This document shows positions 25,255-33,751 of a stretch of DNA of 64,000 nucleotides, in pieces (the first letter of the stretch is position 1; every line of letters begins with the position of its first letter). Both the position numbers and the translations under genes were made by a program. The stretch is from Caproicibacter sp046707225 (GTDB lineage: Bacteria > Bacillota > Clostridia > Oscillospirales > Acutalibacteraceae), in assembly GCF_046707225.1 (NCBI RefSeq), contig NZ_JBJKOP010000032.1, forward strand, positions 210,683 to 274,682, given 5' to 3'. The notes below the pieces were generated by a model. The model made no database searches, had not been told where the DNA came from, and was given only the letters and a program-made list of their open reading frames with translations.

Positions 25255-25677
25255 TTATTTTACTTCAATTCTTTTCTGCGATGATTTTGCCTGGGCCGAT
25301 TTCGGAAGCTCCAGTTCCAGAACCCCGTCGCTGTAGCGGGCGCAGATTCCTGCGGAGTCGATTCCGCTGAGATCAAAGCTGCGGCTGAAAGCGCCGTACC
25401 TTCTTTCTTTTCGAATATAGTTCTTTTTATTTTCATTGACTTCTTCTTTATGTTCCGCGTTAAGGGTCAAACAATCGCCCTCCACGTTAATGTTGATCTC
25501 CTGTTTCTGAAAGCCGGGCAGGTCCGCTCTCATAATATATTTATCGCCCTTGTCGAGAATATCGGTCCGAAATGTCTGGAAGGAATCCGTCCCGTTCCAG
25601 AAACCGCCGTTCATGAAACGGCTGAATTCATCGAACAGACCGTCCGTGCCGCGGTCAAAAGGAATCAAATCAAACAT
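25255..25677 (-). CDS. Hsp20 small heat-shock protein (first of three)
   Basis: 140 residues, first of the tandem and the most divergent (MFDLIPFDRGTDGLF, then FRTDILDKGDKYIMRADLPGF and a C-terminal IEV). GGAGGC precedes the ATG at 25677. The CIRCE element about 125 bp upstream places the cluster under HrcA repression. Three adjacent copies of the same fold point to local duplication and divergence. Confidence 0.93.
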   Translation of the reverse strand: MFDLIPFDRGTDGLFDEFSRFMNGGFWNGTDSFQTFRTDILDKGDKYIMRADLPGFQKQEININVEGDCLTLNAEHKEEVNENKKNYIRKERRYGAFSRSFDLSGIDSAGICARYSDGVLELELPKSAQAKSSQKRIEVK

Positions 25678-25800
25678 ATAAAAGCCTCCGTTTCCATTTG
25701 ATGATTGGTATCGGGAACTGTTCCGTTCCCCTTTTGACAGTTTCAGTATATCTGCTGATTATGAATAAATTTTGAAATAATTTTTGAATATTTGTGAATT

Positions 25801-25827
25801 TTAGCACTCTAATGAAAAGAGTGCTAA
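25801..25827. promoter_or_regulatory. CIRCE element (HrcA operator)
   Basis: TTAGCACTC (25801-25809), 9-nt spacer, GAGTGCTAA (25819-25827): an exact match to the CIRCE consensus bound by the heat-shock repressor HrcA. It lies about 125 bp upstream of the first hsp20 start on the minus strand and about 180 bp before the lipoprotein gene on the plus strand. I see no clear -35/-10 pair for hsp20, though the surrounding 330 bp is very AT-rich. A plus-strand TTGACA at 25735-25740 may be another promoter. Confidence 0.9.
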
Positions 25828-26006
25828 AACTTTTCCGGCATAGAGTTCCCAATCCTGTTTAAGGAGCGCTTTAGCTGACTGGGTTTTTTGAGTTTTTGCC
25901 AGCTTCCCTTTATTTTACCAATTTTCATAATATGTTTCTAATTTCTATGAAATTTATCATCTATGACTCGTATAATGGAGAACGTTGTCATTCTGTGGAG
26001 ATGAAT

Positions 26007-27116
26007 ATGATGAAGAAACTGACAAAATCAATGTTTTTGCTGGTTACGCTGGTCTTTCTGCTATTGAGCTCGGGGTGCGCTTTGGCTCAGGCCTGCGCGA
26101 AAACTGCAAACACAGCCGTGGCGCAGCAGATGTCAAAACGCAGGGGAGCCAAAATCAGCCGCCCGGCCGTCCCGGAGTTGCAGGCGGGATACAATCTGGT
26201 ATCCCTTCCCACCTATGACGGATCGGGGCAGCTGACGCACCCAAAGCTTCTTTATTTTCCAAACAAGTGGAACGGCTGGAAATACTGGCTGTCGTTCACG
26301 CCTTACCCAGACGGAAACGATGATTACGAGAACCCCTCCTTGGTTGTTTCTGACGACATGGTGCATTGGCAGGAGCCGGATGCCCGCGAAAATCCCGTTT
26401 CCGGAATCCCGTCGGATGTCGGATACGGCGGGCACTATTCGGACTCCCATATTGTGATGCGCAACAATGTCATGGAGCTGTGGTATCGCTATAATAAAGG
26501 AAACCGCGAGACAAACCGGCCGGACTATTCCATCGATTATTATTACCGCAAAACCAGCTTTGACGGAATTCACTGGACCCAGCCGGAGCTGATGCAAAGT
26601 TCGAAAGGCGGCATTCTGAGCCTTGATGTCAATTATTCTGACGGAGAATACGAGTTCTGGTACACGGATTACAAGCATCGTCTGCTGCATGCGGTGAGCA
26701 AAGACGGCAGCGCTTGGAGCAGCCCGAAGGTATGCAGTCTTTCGCTGGGTAAAAATTACGCACCGTGGCATCAGGACATTATTCAGTATCACGGGGAGTA
26801 CTATCTGCTTCAGACGGGGGTAAACCTGACAAAGTATTCTTTCGCGCTGTTCCTTTCCCGTTCTGCGGACGGGATTCATTTTTCAAAGGGGGTGCCGTTC
26901 TACCCGAGCGACGACCCGGTGATTCTGTCGCAGGCCTGGTTGTACCGCAGTACGCTGGTCGAGGAAGATAACAGGTTTGTGTTTCTGATCGCCGCCCGTT
27001 TTCCCGACGGACGCTGGTACCTGATGAAAAGCGGCCTGTCCGTCGCGGAATTCGATCAGGCCCAGGGACAGGAGTTTATTATTGAGCCGCGGTCGCCCCA
27101 AGTGAAAGCCCTTTAA
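26007..27116 (+). CDS. Putative lipoprotein with GH43/GH32-like five-bladed beta-propeller
   Basis: About 369 residues. The N-terminus MMKKLTKSMFLLV followed by a hydrophobic stretch and LLSSGC is a lipoprotein signal with Cys at about residue 25. The remainder is Trp/Tyr-rich with repeated blade-like segments (KLLYFPNKWNGWKYWLSFTP, NPSLVVSDDMVHWQEP, DGIHWTQP, DGSAWSSPK, DGIHFSKG), reminiscent of the GH43/GH32/GH117 propeller enzymes. Catalytic acids cannot be assigned with certainty. The ATG at 26007 is preferred because the ribosome site TGTGGAG (25994-26000) abuts the earlier ATG at 26001. A -10 TATAAT lies at 25971. It may act on extracellular glycans; that is inference. Confidence 0.65.
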   Translation: MMKKLTKSMFLLVTLVFLLLSSGCALAQACAKTANTAVAQQMSKRRGAKISRPAVPELQAGYNLVSLPTYDGSGQLTHPKLLYFPNKWNGWKYWLSFTPYPDGNDDYENPSLVVSDDMVHWQEPDARENPVSGIPSDVGYGGHYSDSHIVMRNNVMELWYRYNKGNRETNRPDYSIDYYYRKTSFDGIHWTQPELMQSSKGGILSLDVNYSDGEYEFWYTDYKHRLLHAVSKDGSAWSSPKVCSLSLGKNYAPWHQDIIQYHGEYYLLQTGVNLTKYSFALFLSRSADGIHFSKGVPFYPSDDPVILSQAWLYRSTLVEEDNRFVFLIAARFPDGRWYLMKSGLSVAEFDQAQGQEFIIEPRSPQVKAL

Positions 27117-27178
27117 GTAAGAATTGACAATCTCCCTTTGATATGCCTGCCTCCGGCCCAAGGCTCCCGGCAGCACAG

Positions 27179-27227
27179 AAAAGCCGTCCGGTCCGCTCCC
27201 GCATGGGGGGCAAACCGAACGGCTTTT
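27179..27227. terminator. Terminator between convergent lipoprotein and ABC genes
   Basis: AAAAGCCGTCCGGT at 27179-27192 pairs with ACCGAACGGCTTTT at 27214-27227 with one mismatch; T-runs occur on both strands. Confidence 0.8.
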
Positions 27228-27230
27228 CCA

Positions 27231-28970
27231 TTACTCATTCAACCCTTCAAATTGAAGGTTATAGTACCGGGCGTAAACCCCGTTTGCATTCAAAAGAGCA
27301 TCATGCGGGCCGCGTTCGATAATTCCGTCGTCGCCGATCACGATGATTTCATCCGCGTTCCGGATGGTTGAAAGGCGATGGGCGATGACGATAGTCGTAC
27401 GGCCCCGGCTGAGCAGGTCGAGCGAAGCCTGAATCCGGCGTTCGCTTTCATTGTCAAGCGCGCTGGTCGCCTCGTCCAAAATCAGGATTTTGGGATTCTT
27501 TAAGAAAACGCGCGCAATGGAAATCCGCTGCTTCTGTCCTCCGCTTAAACGGGCGCCCCGCTCGCCGACGTATGTATCGTATCCGTCTTCCAGATCCATA
27601 ATAAAATCGTGGATGTTGGCTTTTCGCGCGGCTTCCATGATCTCCTCGTCGGTTGCGTCGGGTCTGCCGTAGGCGATGTTTTCACGGATGCTGCCGGAAA
27701 ACAGGTAAACGTCCTGCTGCACGATGCCGATGGAGCTGCGCAAGGAACTCAGACGGACTTTTCTTACGTCGATTCCGTCAATGGAAACGCTGCCGCCGGT
27801 TACGTCGTAAAAACGCGGCACAAGGGAACACAGGGTTGTTTTCCCGCCGCCGGACGGGCCGACCAGCGCGATGGTCTGTCCCGCGCTGATTTTCAAATCA
27901 ATGTGGTTCAGAACCTGCTCGGTGTCATTGTAGCTGAAGGAAACATCCTTGTATTCAATGTTTCCCTTTACATCTTCCAAATCCACCGCGTCAGGGCTGT
28001 CCACAATATCCGGTTCGGTTTCAATCACTTCCAGAAAGCGTTTGAACCCGGAATATCCTTTTTGAAACTGTTCCGTAAATTCAACCAGGACGTCGATGGG
28101 GTTGATAAAGATCGTAATATACAAGGCGTAAATCGCAAGGTCCGATACCCGAAGGCTTCCGTTCGCGATGAAAAAACCGCCGCTGAGCAGAACGGTCAGA
28201 TAAAGAAGCCCCTCAAAAAAGGAGTTTCCGGCGCGAAACGTGCCCATGATTTTATAGCTGCCGACCTTTGAATCCAGAAACTGCAGATTGCTGCGCTCGA
28301 ATTTGTCCTGCTCCAGCGCTTCGTTTCCAAAGGATTTGACCACGCGGATTCCGGCCAGGCTGTCCTGCACGCTGGAGTTGACTCCGCTGATTTTTCTTCT
28401 GTTGTCCATAAAGATCGCGCGCATTTTCTTGTTCTGGCTGATGCTGAACAAAACCATGACAAGCGCAACGGCGGCAAGAATCAGAGTCATGGGCACGTTG
28501 ATGAACAGCAGCAGGAGGAAAGAGCCGAGCAGCTTAACTACGGAAATGAAGATGTTCTCCGGTCCGTGGTGCGCAAGCTCGGAAATGTCGAACAGATCGG
28601 AGACAAGCCGGCTCATCAGGTCGCCCGTGTTGTTGCGGTCGTAGTAGGTGAATGAAAGCCGCTGATAGTGCTCGAACAGATCCTGCCGCATGTTGCTTTC
28701 CATTCTGGCACCCATGATATGGCCCCAGGAGGTAATAAAGTACTGGCAGCCGAAGCGGGCGAGGCACATGACCAGAAGAATCCCGGCGAGCGGCAAAAGG
28801 ATTTTTAAGATACCTTTCGGGTTTACTTCGAACACTCCGTTGGTCAGATAGCGAAGAAGCTGGGGCAGGGAGATGTCGATTGCGGAAAGAAGCAGCGCGC
28901 ATAAAATGTCAAAATAAAAAAGCGCTTTGTATGGTCGGTAGTATCGGATGAATTTTTTAAATACGGGCAT
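27231..28970 (-). CDS. ABC exporter, homodimeric type (transmembrane plus ATPase)
   Basis: 579-residue half-transporter: six helices, then an ATPase with fully canonical motifs, Walker A GPSGGGKTT, signature LSGGQKQRIS, Walker B ILILDEATSALD and switch IAHRLS. It can therefore work as a homodimer, unlike the heterodimeric pair near 7.4-11.5 kb. Substrate unknown; lipid, peptide or drug export is typical. ATG at 28970. It lies 11 bp downstream of the cyclophilin gene on the same strand and is probably cotranscribed with it. Confidence 0.9.
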   Translation of the reverse strand: MPVFKKFIRYYRPYKALFYFDILCALLLSAIDISLPQLLRYLTNGVFEVNPKGILKILLPLAGILLVMCLARFGCQYFITSWGHIMGARMESNMRQDLFEHYQRLSFTYYDRNNTGDLMSRLVSDLFDISELAHHGPENIFISVVKLLGSFLLLLFINVPMTLILAAVALVMVLFSISQNKKMRAIFMDNRRKISGVNSSVQDSLAGIRVVKSFGNEALEQDKFERSNLQFLDSKVGSYKIMGTFRAGNSFFEGLLYLTVLLSGGFFIANGSLRVSDLAIYALYITIFINPIDVLVEFTEQFQKGYSGFKRFLEVIETEPDIVDSPDAVDLEDVKGNIEYKDVSFSYNDTEQVLNHIDLKISAGQTIALVGPSGGGKTTLCSLVPRFYDVTGGSVSIDGIDVRKVRLSSLRSSIGIVQQDVYLFSGSIRENIAYGRPDATDEEIMEAARKANIHDFIMDLEDGYDTYVGERGARLSGGQKQRISIARVFLKNPKILILDEATSALDNESERRIQASLDLLSRGRTTIVIAHRLSTIRNADEIIVIGDDGIIERGPHDALLNANGVYARYYNLQFEGLNE

Positions 28971-28981
28971 ATTTTCTTCCT

Positions 28982-29497
28982 CTAAACGGTTTTCGGCTGT
29001 TCGTAGGTTTCTCCGAAGGTTTCCACCGCAACGGATTCGATGGCCTCGTCTTCGAGGGGCTTGTCGTCATAATCCCGAGGCACGTTCACAATGCGGTCGA
29101 CTTCCTCCATACCGGAAATCACGCGGCCGAAGGACGCGTATTCACCGTCCAGATATGGGGAATCCTCAACCATGATGAAAAACTGGGAACCGGCGCTGTT
29201 CGGGTCCACAGTACGCGCCATGGAAATCACACCCCGGGTATGCTTCAGGTCATTCTGGAAGCGGTTTGAAGTAAATTCGCCCCGAATGCTGTAACCGGGA
29301 CCGCCGGTTCCGTTGCCGAGCGGGTCGCCGCCCTGAATCATAAATTTAGGAATGATGCGGTGAAACAATGTGCCGTTGTAAAACCCTTTTTCAATCAACG
29401 AGATAAAATTATTTACGGTATTCGGCGCAACGTCGGGGTAAAGTTCTATTTTGATCACGCCCTTTGAGGTTTTCATGGTAACCATCGGATATTTCAT
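28982..29497 (-). CDS. Peptidyl-prolyl cis-trans isomerase, cyclophilin type
   Basis: 171-residue cytoplasmic cyclophilin that catalyses proline isomerisation during folding. Family motifs: FHRIIPKFMIQGGDP (around residue 47), GGPGYSIRGEF, MARTVDPNSAGSQFFI and YASFGRVISGMEEVD. There is no signal peptide, so it resembles PpiB rather than a secreted form. GGAGGATT precedes the ATG at 29497. Its promoter is seen at 29543-29571. Confidence 0.93.
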   Translation of the reverse strand: MKYPMVTMKTSKGVIKIELYPDVAPNTVNNFISLIEKGFYNGTLFHRIIPKFMIQGGDPLGNGTGGPGYSIRGEFTSNRFQNDLKHTRGVISMARTVDPNSAGSQFFIMVEDSPYLDGEYASFGRVISGMEEVDRIVNVPRDYDDKPLEDEAIESVAVETFGETYEQPKTV

Positions 29498-29542
29498 GCA
29501 GGAATCCTCCGTTTAATGTTATTCGATTTGCACAATACTCCC

Positions 29543-29571
29543 ATTATAGCCGGGAAACCGATTTTGCACAA
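29543..29571 (-). promoter_or_regulatory. Promoter of the cyclophilin-ABC exporter pair
   Basis: On the minus strand: TTGTGC (29566-29571), 17-bp spacer, TATAAT (29543-29548). Confidence 0.65.
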
Positions 29572-29735
29572 GAAAATCTTGCAAAACTTGCAGATTGTAC
29601 AGGGCGGAAAGCTGAACACGACTCTTTTTTATAGAGTATTATGAATATTCTCTCTCTTTTTCATTGATATATTGCCCACATCATTTTTTGCAGGTGCGAA
29701 GCTTGCCGTTTTTCATGGCAGATTATGGCTGAATA

Positions 29736-29744
29736 TGGTATACT
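29736..29744 (+). promoter_or_regulatory. Extended -10 promoter of the exonuclease III gene
   Basis: TGG followed by TATACT (29739-29744) fits the extended -10 pattern TGnTATAAT; no convincing -35 is present. Confidence 0.45.
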
Positions 29745-29769
29745 ATTGTAAAAACAGGGAGGAAAACCG

Positions 29770-30564
29770 GTGAAATTGATTTCTTGGAATGTCAACGGCC
29801 TGCGCGCTTGTCTGAATAAGGGGTTTCTTGATTTTTTCAACCGCGCCGACGCGGATGTTTTCTGTATTCAGGAAACAAAAATGCAGCCCGAACAGGCGGA
29901 GCTGATTCTGGCGGGGTACCGCCAATACTGGAATTCAGCACAGAAAAAGGGATATTCCGGGACGGCGGTTTTTTCTCGGCTGGAACCGCTTTCCGTGCAT
30001 TACGGGATCGGTGTCCCGGAGCATGACACCGAAGGCCGTTGCATTACGCTGGAATTTCCGGATTTTTATCTTGTTACGGTGTATACGCCGAATTCCCAGC
30101 GGGAACTGACCAGGCTCTCCTACCGCATGCAGTGGGAAGACGCGTTCTGTGATTATCTGACCTGCCTGAATGGGGAAAAGCCTGTGATTGTCTGCGGGGA
30201 CATGAATGTGGCCCATGAGGAGATCGACCTCAAAAATCCGAAAAGCAATCGGCGCAACGCGGGTTTTACCGTGGAGGAACGGGAGAAGATGACCCGACTG
30301 CTCGGGTGCGGCTTTACGGATAGCTTCCGCTGGCTTTATCCGGACCGGGTCGCTTATTCCTGGTGGTCTTACATGTTTCATGCCAGAGAAAAAAACGCCG
30401 GCTGGCGTATTGATTATTTTCTGGTTTCCGACCTGCTGCGGGGCAGAATTGAGGACAGCGGAATTCTGGCGGAAGTGATGGGAAGCGATCACTGCCCGGT
30501 TGAATTGATTCTCCGGGAAGGGACCAAATTGGATGAAGAAAGAGAGGAAAACAGATGCAGCTGA
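29770..30564 (+). CDS. exoA: Exodeoxyribonuclease III / AP endonuclease
   Basis: 264 residues, standard for the ExoA/XthA family, which cuts DNA at abasic sites and trims 3' ends in base-excision repair. Motifs in order: ISWNVNGLRA (4-13), IQETK with metal-binding Glu, GDMNVAHEEIDL with the catalytic Asp-Asn pair, RIDYFLVS, and SDHCPVEL with the catalytic His near the C-terminus. The start is GTG at 29770, 7 bp after GGGAGG. It overlaps the next gene by 10 bp. Confidence 0.95.
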   Translation: MKLISWNVNGLRACLNKGFLDFFNRADADVFCIQETKMQPEQAELILAGYRQYWNSAQKKGYSGTAVFSRLEPLSVHYGIGVPEHDTEGRCITLEFPDFYLVTVYTPNSQRELTRLSYRMQWEDAFCDYLTCLNGEKPVIVCGDMNVAHEEIDLKNPKSNRRNAGFTVEEREKMTRLLGCGFTDSFRWLYPDRVAYSWWSYMFHAREKNAGWRIDYFLVSDLLRGRIEDSGILAEVMGSDHCPVELILREGTKLDEEREENRCS

Positions 30565-32147
30565 TTTTTTACGGAGCGGACAAAGAAGTGACGGGGAGCT
30601 GCCATTGCCTGGAGGCCTGCGGAAAACGGATTCTGATTGACTGCGGGCTTCAGCAGGGTGCGGACGGCGGCGACAACAGGGAATTTCCTTTTTCAGCGCA
30701 GCAGATTGATTCTGTCATCGTTACACACGCGCATATCGACCACAGCGGACGTCTTCCGCTTTTGGTGAAAAACGGATACCGGGGCAAAATCCATGCGACG
30801 GGCGCCACCTGCGATTTGCTTTCCATTATGCTGCGGGACAGCGCGCACATTCAGGAAATGGATGCAATGAACGAAAACAGGAAGGGAAAGCGGGCCGGGA
30901 AAAAGCCGGAGGAACCGCTTTACACGGTTGAGGATGCTCAGGACACGATCGAGCGCCTGGAACCCTGTGTTTACGGGGACATGGTGCAGGTCTGCGAGGG
31001 GGTCCGGTTCCGGATGGTGGACGCCGGACATCTGCTTGGCTCCGCCTCGGTGGAGCTGTGGGCGGAAGAAAACGGCGAAGTGAAAAAAATTGTGTTCTCC
31101 GGCGATATCGGCAATCTAAATCAGCCCATTATCCGCGACCCGCAGTATATTAAGGAAGCGGATTATGTGGTGATGGAATCCACGTACGGCAACCGGGAGC
31201 ATGATCCGATCGCCAACTATATTCCGGACCTTGCAAAGGTATTTGACCAGACGCTGGCGGCGGGAGGCAATGTAGTCATCCCCAGTTTTGCGGTGGGCCG
31301 CACCCAGGAGCTGCTCTATTTTATCCGGGAAATGAAAGCGAGAGGGCTGGTCAAAAGCGTGCCTGATTTTCCGGTTTATGTGGACAGCCCCCTTGCGGCC
31401 GAAGCGACGGAAATTTACAGTGGCGACCTGACCGGTTACGCGGATCAGGATACCGTCCGCGTTCTCCGCGAGGGCTTCCGACCTCTCCGTTTTTCCAATC
31501 TGCATCTCTGTGAAAGTGTGGAAGAATCCAGAAGCTTAAACATGGACGGGGTCCCCAAAGTGATTATTTCCTCAAGCGGAATGTGTGAAGCGGGCCGCAT
31601 CCGCCATCATTTAAAGCACAATCTGTGGCGGAGCGAGTGCGCCGTCGTATTTGTCGGGTATCAGGCTAACGGCACGCTCGGCCGGATTCTGGTCGACGGG
31701 GCAAAGCAGGTGAAGCTGTTCGGCGAGGAGATTGCCGTCAAGGCGCAGATTCATAATTTTAAAGCCCTTTCCGGCCACGCGGACCACAACGGACTTCTGC
31801 GCTGGATCGGCGCGTTTACGCAGAAACCCAGACGCGTGTTCGTCGTTCACGGCGAGCAGGAAATCTGCCGTGAGTTTACGGAAAACCTCAACGCCCTCGG
31901 CTACCAGGCCTATACCCCGAATTTCCAGGCCGTCGCGGATCTTTTGAGCAATTCGATTGTGAATGAGGGCGTCGAGCCCATGCATGCGAAGGCAAAGGCC
32001 AGAAGGGTTCAGGCCGCGTTCGCGCGTCTGGTGGAGGCTGGACGCCGCCTGATGCGTGTGATTCAGGAAAACGAGGGGGGCGCAAACAAGGACCTCGCAA
32101 AATTTTCGGATCAGATCAATTCTCTCTGTGACAAGTGGAGCCGCTGA
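30555..32147 (+). CDS. Metallo-beta-lactamase/beta-CASP ribonuclease family protein
   Basis: 530 residues. The metallo-beta-lactamase core has the zinc motif HAHIDHSG (around residue 58), GHLLGSASVE and FSGDIGN. The beta-CASP insert follows (ESTYGNREH, PSFAVGRTQELL, ISSSGMCEAGR, GYQANGTLGR), then LSGHADHNGL and VHGEQE. This matches the bacterial CPSF/Ysh1-like group (COG1236) rather than RNase J; members process or degrade RNA. The C-terminal 60 residues are a basic helical tail. Translation is coupled to exoA by a 10-bp overlap. A bidirectional terminator follows. Confidence 0.88.
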   Translation: MQLIFYGADKEVTGSCHCLEACGKRILIDCGLQQGADGGDNREFPFSAQQIDSVIVTHAHIDHSGRLPLLVKNGYRGKIHATGATCDLLSIMLRDSAHIQEMDAMNENRKGKRAGKKPEEPLYTVEDAQDTIERLEPCVYGDMVQVCEGVRFRMVDAGHLLGSASVELWAEENGEVKKIVFSGDIGNLNQPIIRDPQYIKEADYVVMESTYGNREHDPIANYIPDLAKVFDQTLAAGGNVVIPSFAVGRTQELLYFIREMKARGLVKSVPDFPVYVDSPLAAEATEIYSGDLTGYADQDTVRVLREGFRPLRFSNLHLCESVEESRSLNMDGVPKVIISSSGMCEAGRIRHHLKHNLWRSECAVVFVGYQANGTLGRILVDGAKQVKLFGEEIAVKAQIHNFKALSGHADHNGLLRWIGAFTQKPRRVFVVHGEQEICREFTENLNALGYQAYTPNFQAVADLLSNSIVNEGVEPMHAKAKARRVQAAFARLVEAGRRLMRVIQENEGGANKDLAKFSDQINSLCDKWSR

Positions 32148-32157
32148 AAGATAACGG

Positions 32158-32190
32158 AAAAGAGCCCGCGCACTGCGCGGGCTCTTTTTT
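32158..32190. terminator. Bidirectional terminator between beta-CASP and GGDEF genes
   Basis: AAAAGAGCCCGCGC (32158-32171) and its complement (32175-32188) form a 14-bp stem followed by Ts on either strand. Confidence 0.9.
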
Positions 32191-32199
32191 TACTGTAAT

Positions 32200-33522
32200 C
32201 TATGTAGCCGGAGTTTGAATCATTTGAGTCTTAGAAGAAACATCCTTCTGATTTTCCGCCGTGTTTCCGACATAAATATGGTACTGATCCTTTCCGTGGG
32301 CTTTTGAATAATACAGTGCGTGATCTGCTTTTTTGTACAGTTCCCGGTATTCCTCTCCGTCTTCCGGATACAGGGACACGCCGACACTGCCGCTGACTCG
32401 GTACGAAGAGTCCTCAAGGCGGATTTCGCCGAACAGATTTTTGACCGCGTTCAGTTTTTCCGTTAAGGTGTCGGAGGAGGAATAGTCCTTCATAAACACA
32501 AAAAATTCATCGCCGCCGATTCTACCAACGATATCGGAGCAGCGAAACAGCCCGGACAGCTTCTGCGCAACCTGGGAAAGAGCCGTATCCCCCTGAATGT
32601 GCCCCAGCGTATCGTTGATCCGCTTGAAATTGTCAATGTCGATCATGATGGCGGCGTGGCGGCCGCTCTTTCCCGCCCCAGCCAGAAAATCCTCAATCAG
32701 AGTTTGGGTAAAGCTCTTGTTGTAAATGCCTGTCAAACCGTCTTTGCGCGACTGCTTTAGAATTTCCAGTTCCTGTTTTTTACGTTCGTCAATATTTTTG
32801 ACGTAACCGATCACTTTCAGCCCGTCACCGGAATTTCCGCTCCGGATGACGGAAGAAGAAACCCATTTTAATGCGCCGGAAGGCAGCTGCTGCCGGTATT
32901 CAAGGGTGATCTCGGGAATCTCGGATGCTCGAAAAGCTTCCATTAGATTTCGCCGGTCAAAGGTTTGAAAAAATTTCTCTTTATCTTCTTCGTAAACGGC
33001 ATAATCCGCAATGCTGCGAATCATATCGTCAAACATTTCGGTATTTAAGAAAGAAAAAACTCTTTGATAACCCTCACGCCCGTAAATCAGACGATTATGG
33101 GTTAAGTCTGCTTCAAAGATGCGCTCGCAGGTTAATTCAAGCGCAGACCGATAGATCTTCTCATTTTCATATAGCTGAACCTGAAGCCTTCGGTTTTCTT
33201 TCAGTTCTTCCGTTTGATTTTCAACGCAGGTCATCAGATGGTTGAAAGAAACGGACAGCCGATGAAAATTATCGTTTTCATCATAACAGGAAAATCGAGC
33301 GCGGAAATCACCCCGGATTGCCCGGTTGATCGCATCCAGAAAATCAGAGGTTGGTTTGTCTACATAACGGTACCAGATCGCCAAAAGAAGGAGGAGCGAA
33401 ACTAATGAGGAGAGGATCACGGATTCCGCCGTGATCTTGTGGAATCCGTTTGTCAGTAACGCGGTCAGAATTTCGGACAATGAAAAACCTAAAATCAAAA
33501 ACCAGAACGATTTCCCTTTCAC
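32200..33522 (-). CDS. Diguanylate cyclase with HAMP, PAS and GGDEF domains
   Basis: 440 residues. Two membrane helices (about 5-25 and 32-50) are followed by a HAMP-like segment, a coiled linker, a PAS domain (about 115-265) and a GGDEF domain with RIGGDEFFVF. Upstream of GGDEF lies RCSD, an intact RxxD inhibitory site, so the enzyme should be an active cyclase making c-di-GMP and subject to product inhibition. The start is GTG at 33522: GGAGGA (33531-33536) is 8 bp away, whereas the in-frame ATG at 33546 lies upstream of that ribosome site. The mRNA leader contains a c-di-GMP-I riboswitch. Confidence 0.9.
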   Translation of the reverse strand: MKGKSFWFLILGFSLSEILTALLTNGFHKITAESVILSSLVSLLLLLAIWYRYVDKPTSDFLDAINRAIRGDFRARFSCYDENDNFHRLSVSFNHLMTCVENQTEELKENRRLQVQLYENEKIYRSALELTCERIFEADLTHNRLIYGREGYQRVFSFLNTEMFDDMIRSIADYAVYEEDKEKFFQTFDRRNLMEAFRASEIPEITLEYRQQLPSGALKWVSSSVIRSGNSGDGLKVIGYVKNIDERKKQELEILKQSRKDGLTGIYNKSFTQTLIEDFLAGAGKSGRHAAIMIDIDNFKRINDTLGHIQGDTALSQVAQKLSGLFRCSDIVGRIGGDEFFVFMKDYSSSDTLTEKLNAVKNLFGEIRLEDSSYRVSGSVGVSLYPEDGEEYRELYKKADHALYYSKAHGKDQYHIYVGNTAENQKDVSSKTQMIQTPAT

Positions 33523-33543
33523 GGAATGACTCCTCCAATCCAT

Positions 33544-33646
33544 CACCGCATGGGAATTTGCGGTGAAAAGTGCAACCGGCTGGCGTGCCCTGTCGGGTTT
33601 AGCCCCTTGGCTTTGCGTCTCCGTCTTTCGGCGGATTTGCCATTTT
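33544..33646 (-). ncRNA. Cyclic di-GMP-I (GEMM-I) riboswitch
   Basis: Read on the minus strand, 33646 down to about 33570 contains GGCAAA, a CCGCC/CGG hairpin capped by GAAA, the invariant GACGCAAAGCC, GGGGCTAAACC, a second hairpin and AGCCGGTTGC. This is the GEMM-I consensus order, with the tetraloop and its receptor. After the aptamer a CACCGC/GCGGTG hairpin (33544-33565) lies 7 bp upstream of the GGAGGA ribosome site. There is no U-tract behind it, so control is probably translational. The promoter at 33677-33705 fits the leader length. Confidence 0.9.
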
Positions 33647-33676
33647 ACTTATTGGCAGGAACTATTGCATAAGAAA

Positions 33677-33705
33677 AGTATAAATCACAAAAAGAATCTA
33701 TGCAA
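33677..33705 (-). promoter_or_regulatory. Promoter of the riboswitch-GGDEF transcript
   Basis: On the minus strand: TTGCAT (33700-33705), 17-bp spacer, TATACT (33677-33682), with the start expected near 33670, about 25 nt before the aptamer. Confidence 0.65.
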
Positions 33706-33751
33706 TATGTTTTTGTCCGGAAAAGGCAATTCTGGAGATATAAACAAATAT

